Assembly: GCA_944358815.1 (NCBI GenBank)
Contig: CALVRX010000035.1
Location: forward strand, 1-34,158
Length of the DNA stretch: 34,158 bases
Source: an uncultured Bacilli bacterium
Lineage (GTDB): Bacteria; Bacillota_I; Bacilli_A; RF39; UBA660
Direction of reading: 5' to 3'
Shown here: positions 31,244-34,158 of the stretch, piece after piece
Layout: every line of letters begins with the position of its first letter
Numbering within the stretch: position 1 is the first letter of the stretch
The notes under the pieces: generated by a model
Database searches by the model: none
What the model saw: the letters and a program-made list of their open reading frames with translations, nothing else
Told to the model about the DNA's origin: nothing
Made by a program: the position numbers and the translations under genes

Positions 31244-32539
31244 ATGATTGAAACAGAAGAAAAAACAAAAAGAGTTTTTACAGATAAAAAGGACTTTCCT
31301 TTATCTTTAATTAAAGAAATGTTTGATGATGGAGATATAATTCCACAACCCGATTATCAAAGGGATTATGTAATGGATAATAAAACTGCCTCAAGATTAA
31401 TTGAATCTGTGCTTTTAAATATTCCTATTCCAACAGTTTATTTATGTGAAGAAATTGATGGACGTTTTAGTATTATTGACGGTCAGCAAAGAATGACCTC
31501 ATTCGTAAGATATTTGAAAAATGATTTTGCTTTAAAAGGACTTGAAGAACTACCAGAAATAAATGGCAAAAAATTTAACGAATTAGATAAATCATTACAA
31601 AGAACATTAAAATCTTGCACATTGAATTCTATAATTTTAACTAAAGAGTCACAGGAACTAAAATATGAAATATTTGCTAGACTTAATCAAGGTTCGATTA
31701 GATTAAAACCGCAAGAATTGCGTAATTGTATTTATAGAGGAACATTTAATAATATGCTTGAAGACATAGCAAAAAGTAATAAACATCTATGTGAATTATT
31801 TTTAGAAAAAAATAAAAGAAAAAATTATCAAGAATATATATTAAGATTTTTTGCCTTAAGAAATTTTACTAATTATAGTTCATCTATGAAAAAAACAATG
31901 AATAATTACATGATAAAACATCAAAATGCGGATAATAATGAAATAAAAGAATTAAAAACATTATTTAATGGAACTATAGATATAATTAAACAGGTTTTTG
32001 GTTCAACTGCTTTTTGCGCATATGATAGACAAAAATCTCAATTTATGAATAAATTTAGTGGCTCTGTTTATGATTCAATAGCTATTGCTTGTTCAATGTT
32101 CAATCATCACGATTTAATGACTCACGCAGATGAGATTAGAAAACAAGTTAATGACATGAAAATGAATAATCCAACATATCAAGATTATACATATGCAGCC
32201 ACTGGCTCTAAAAATAGAGTTATTGGGAGAATTATGATGATATATAATTTAATAAAAAATATAATTGGTAATGAAAATAACCATCCAAGAACATATTCAA
32301 AAAGTACTAAAGAAGAACTATGGCATAATGGATATATTTGTCCATACTGTAAACAAGAAATATTAAGTATTGAAGATGCAGAAGTAGATCATATTATTCC
32401 TTATTCAAAAGGCGGTCAAACAATAATGGAAAACGCACAATTATTACATAGACATTGTAATAGAGAAAAAAATAATGCTGATTTTGAATCTACAGATATT
32501 AATGAAATTGAATTGATAAACAAAGATGAAAATATCTAA
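31244..32539 (+). CDS. DUF262 protein with C-terminal HNH nuclease domain
   Basis: 431 residues. The N-terminal DUF262 (ParB/Srx-like) domain has PQPDYQRDYVMDNKTASRLI, PIPTVYLCE and FSIIDGQQRMTSF, the DGQQR motif being its nucleotide-binding hallmark. A helical middle follows. The C-terminal HNH nuclease fold (about 360-415) has CPYCKQEI, AEVDHIIPYSKGG, and ENAQLLHRHCNREKNN. DUF262-nuclease fusions (GmrS/GmrD-related) are type IV restriction or anti-phage proteins; here HNH replaces the more usual DUF1524. GGAGG overlaps the end of the fic frame. A defence role is inferred from context with the methylases. It appears intact. Confidence 0.88.
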   Translation: MIETEEKTKRVFTDKKDFPLSLIKEMFDDGDIIPQPDYQRDYVMDNKTASRLIESVLLNIPIPTVYLCEEIDGRFSIIDGQQRMTSFVRYLKNDFALKGLEELPEINGKKFNELDKSLQRTLKSCTLNSIILTKESQELKYEIFARLNQGSIRLKPQELRNCIYRGTFNNMLEDIAKSNKHLCELFLEKNKRKNYQEYILRFFALRNFTNYSSSMKKTMNNYMIKHQNADNNEIKELKTLFNGTIDIIKQVFGSTAFCAYDRQKSQFMNKFSGSVYDSIAIACSMFNHHDLMTHADEIRKQVNDMKMNNPTYQDYTYAATGSKNRVIGRIMMIYNLIKNIIGNENNHPRTYSKSTKEELWHNGYICPYCKQEILSIEDAEVDHIIPYSKGGQTIMENAQLLHRHCNREKNNADFESTDINEIELINKDENI

Positions 32540-32594
32540 TTTTTTTATTAAATACATTTTATAGACATCAAACGATATAAATAATTTTGACTGG

Positions 32595-32615
32595 AATGAT
32601 GATAAAATCATCATT
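32595..32615. repeat. 9-bp inverted repeat AATGATGAT-AAA-ATCATCATT
   Basis: Perfect 9-bp arms with a three-base loop, flanked by TTGACT (32587-32592) and AGTCAA about 15 bases beyond. Confidence 0.6.
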
Positions 32616-32778
32616 GTGTAATTTTAAAATAGTCAATGGTTTAGTGACGAAATGATCATGTTTTTTGTAACTAAACAGTACTTCATTTAATAGATTTAAT
32701 CAGAACTTTTTAAAAGTTTTATATTTTTCAACTTAATTATAACTTTTATTATTCTGGTAAAAAATATAAATCTAACAC

Positions 32779-32806
32779 AAAACTACATAAAAAGTAGTTT
32801 TTTTTC
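32779..32806 (+). terminator. Intrinsic terminator
   Basis: AAAACTAC (32779-32786) pairs with GTAGTTTT (32794-32801) over seven bases, followed by a T-run. It ends whatever is transcribed from the DUF262 gene or the structured region. Confidence 0.8.
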
Positions 32807-32854
32807 ATAAAATAATTAATTTAACCTTTAAGATAGCCATTTTTAAAACCTATG

Positions 32855-32863
32855 TGATATAAT
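32855..32863 (+). promoter_or_regulatory. Extended -10 promoter of dpnM
   Basis: TGATATAAT, 42 bases before the ATG at 32906. No -35. Confidence 0.5.
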
Positions 32864-32905
32864 GAAAAAGACAGTTATTTTAATGTGTTAAAGGATGTAG
32901 ATAGT

Positions 32906-33772
32906 ATGATAAAAGGAAAACCATTTGTAAAATGGGCTGGAGGCAAAAGACAAATTATCGATAAACTAAAAAAATGTCTCCCAGAAGATTTTAATACATA
33001 TTATGAACCGTTTATTGGCGGCGGAGCTTTGTTATTTGAATTATCTCCTCAAAAAGCCGTAATAAATGACAGTAATGAAGAACTTATGAATGTATATAAA
33101 GTTTTATGTAATGAAGAAAAATTCAAAAAAATGTGTCATACTTTAAATCATTATGAGACTTCTCATTCGGAAGAATTTTATTATGAAATAAGAAATAAGG
33201 ATAGAAATAAAAAATCATTTAATAGATTAGCTGACTATACAAGAGCTGCTAGAACAATCTATTTAAACAAAGCTTGTTTTAATGGCTTATATCGCGTTAA
33301 TAGTAAAAATGAATTTAATGTTCCGTTTGGTAAAAAGAAAAAAGTAAACACTTATGAAGGAAATAATCTAATTACCGTGAGTAATTATTTAACTATGAAT
33401 GATATAAAAATACTTTGTTGTGACTTTGAAGAAGCTGTTAAAGATGCTAAAAAAGGAGACTTTATTTACTTTGACCCACCTTATGACTCAGACACGTCAA
33501 CCTTTAATAGCTATACTGAAACAGGCTTTGATAAAGATGAGCAAAGAAGACTTGCCAAAGTATTTAAAGAGTTAGATAAAAGAGGCTGTTATGTCATGCT
33601 TTCTAATCATAATACAAAACTAATTAATGAACTCTATAAAGACTATAATATTCATCATATTGAAGCTAAAAGAAATATAAATTCTAATGGTAAAAAAAGA
33701 GGCAAAGTCGAAGAAGTTATAATCACTAATTACGAAAGTGTTTCTGAAAAGCAAGAGGTCTTTGATGAGTAA
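32906..33772 (+). CDS. dpnM: DpnM-like DNA adenine methyltransferase (D12 class, GATC)
   Basis: 288 residues. Alpha-class (D12) N6-adenine methylase motifs: KPFVKWAGGKRQI with the AdoMet loop, YYEPFIGGGALLF, and the catalytic FIYFDPPYDS at about 190. The intervening NKACFNGLYRVNSKNEFNVPFG is the family target-recognition region of Dam/DpnM. It is predicted to methylate adenine in GATC, the usual specificity, though this cannot be proven from sequence. The start at 32906 has AAAGGATG nine bases before; an in-frame GTG at 32885 is less likely. The stop overlaps the next gene by 8 bases, forming an operon with dpnA. Confidence 0.9.
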   Translation: MIKGKPFVKWAGGKRQIIDKLKKCLPEDFNTYYEPFIGGGALLFELSPQKAVINDSNEELMNVYKVLCNEEKFKKMCHTLNHYETSHSEEFYYEIRNKDRNKKSFNRLADYTRAARTIYLNKACFNGLYRVNSKNEFNVPFGKKKKVNTYEGNNLITVSNYLTMNDIKILCCDFEEAVKDAKKGDFIYFDPPYDSDTSTFNSYTETGFDKDEQRRLAKVFKELDKRGCYVMLSNHNTKLINELYKDYNIHHIEAKRNINSNGKKRGKVEEVIITNYESVSEKQEVFDE

Positions 33773-34158
33773 ATATTATAGTCAAAATGATTTTACCCTT
33801 ATTCTAGGTGATTCATTAGAAGAATTAAAAAAAATAAAATCTAAAAGCATCGATATGATATTTGCAGACCCACCTTATTTTTTATCTGGTGACGGCATTA
33901 CCTGTAGTGGTGGTAAAATGGTCAGCGTTAAAAAAGGTGAGTGGGATAAAAAGATAGATATTAAAGAAAAACATAAATTTAATAAAAAATGGATAAGAAT
34001 GTGTAAAAGAGTTCTAAAAGATAATGGCACTATTTGGATAAGTGGCACTATGCACAATATTTATTCCATTGGTATGGCTTTAGAAGAAGAAGGCTTTAAA
34101 ATAATCAATAATATTACATGGAAAAAACTAAATCCCCCGCCTAATATTAGCTGTAGAG
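33765..34158 (+). CDS. dpnA: DpnA-like second adenine methyltransferase, partial at window edge
   Basis: 131 codons visible, open to the edge. LGDSLEELKKIKSKSIDMIF leads into ADPPYFLSGDGITCSGG, the DPPY catalytic motif of a beta-class N6-adenine methylase, followed by WIRMCKRVLKDNGTIWISG and NITWKKLNPPPNISCR. This resembles DpnA, which methylates GATC including single strands in DpnII systems. It overlaps dpnM by 8 bases with AGAGGT upstream. In DpnII loci a dpnB endonuclease follows, which would be outside the window. Confidence 0.88.
   Translation, partial: MSKYYSQNDFTLILGDSLEELKKIKSKSIDMIFADPPYFLSGDGITCSGGKMVSVKKGEWDKKIDIKEKHKFNKKWIRMCKRVLKDNGTIWISGTMHNIYSIGMALEEEGFKIINNITWKKLNPPPNISCR

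Larger units (their letters stand above)
32540..32884 (+). other. Structured intergenic region upstream of dpnM, no gene recognised
   Basis: About 345 bases without a coding frame. It contains AATGATGAT-AAA-ATCATCATT (32595-32615) inside an outer TTGACT/AGTCAA pair, then GTTTAGT...ACTAAAC around TGATCA (about 32639-32677), and a terminator at 32779-32806. Two well-formed hairpins in tandem suggest a small RNA or a protein-binding region. No promoter for a small RNA was identified with confidence. Confidence 0.45.

Noticed and set aside
29690-34158. Integrase and attachment-site repeats for an island at tRNA-His
   Set aside because: No second copy of the tRNA 3' end and no integrase gene are visible; the island idea rests on gene content only.

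Overview
This is a very AT-rich window (GC by eye below 30%) from a low-GC Gram-positive bacterium of the Bacillota, most likely a Bacilli or Erysipelotrichia-like gut lineage. Ribosome-binding sites are strong GGAGG or GGTGAT types. Walled-cell genes are present (tagO, mbl, sortase-type surface proteins). SpoIID, a SpoIIQ-like protein and CotJ coat proteins point to a spore former. Species cannot be named from the sequence.

Layout. 1-220: the end of an IS256-family element (transposase N-terminus, minus strand). 224-1119: a nitroreductase and a small membrane protein, divergent across an operator-like inverted repeat. 1219-6107: parA-parB-mscS-DUF951-abgT and an unknown gene, as one apparent operon. 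6218-9124: a GH25 muramidase, ychF, and a frameshifted CmpB-type membrane gene. 9189-10291: rpsF-ssb-rpsR behind an S6:S18-type leader. 10375-12707: rpiB, a ywzB-like gene, spoIID and a spoIIQ-like gene. 12856-15305: mbl and an M18 aminopeptidase. The parA/parB and ychF-rpsF-ssb-rpsR order is typical of the chromosome origin, and almost every gene reads rightwards, so oriC probably lies to the left and the plus strand is leading.

15350-24516 holds envelope and housekeeping genes: a multi-span membrane protein, two sortase-type surface proteins with the same NPKTAD signal, tagO, a YetF-type protein, a NUDIX hydrolase, a Cys-rich protein, a small XRE repressor, a zinc-ribbon/FxLYD protein and typA. 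24546-26358 (minus) carries a lipoprotein and a CotJ spore-coat pair in which CotJA and CotJB appear fused. A SNF2/SWIM helicase follows.

tRNA-His (29690-29766) marks a change of character. Beyond it lie a second NUDIX gene, a decayed Fic gene (frameshift, in-frame stop, catalytic His changed to Tyr), a DUF262-HNH protein, a structured non-coding stretch, and a DpnII-type pair of adenine methylases (dpnM, then a dpnA cut by the window edge). This is an accessory/defence island next to a tRNA; the matching endonuclease would be expected just past the right edge.

A recurring extended -10 element (TGn then TATAAT or a near match, often without a good -35) precedes nearly every plus-strand transcription unit. 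The two surface-protein genes also share a 12-base motif at the predicted transcript start. No CRISPR array, rRNA, parS or oriC was seen.
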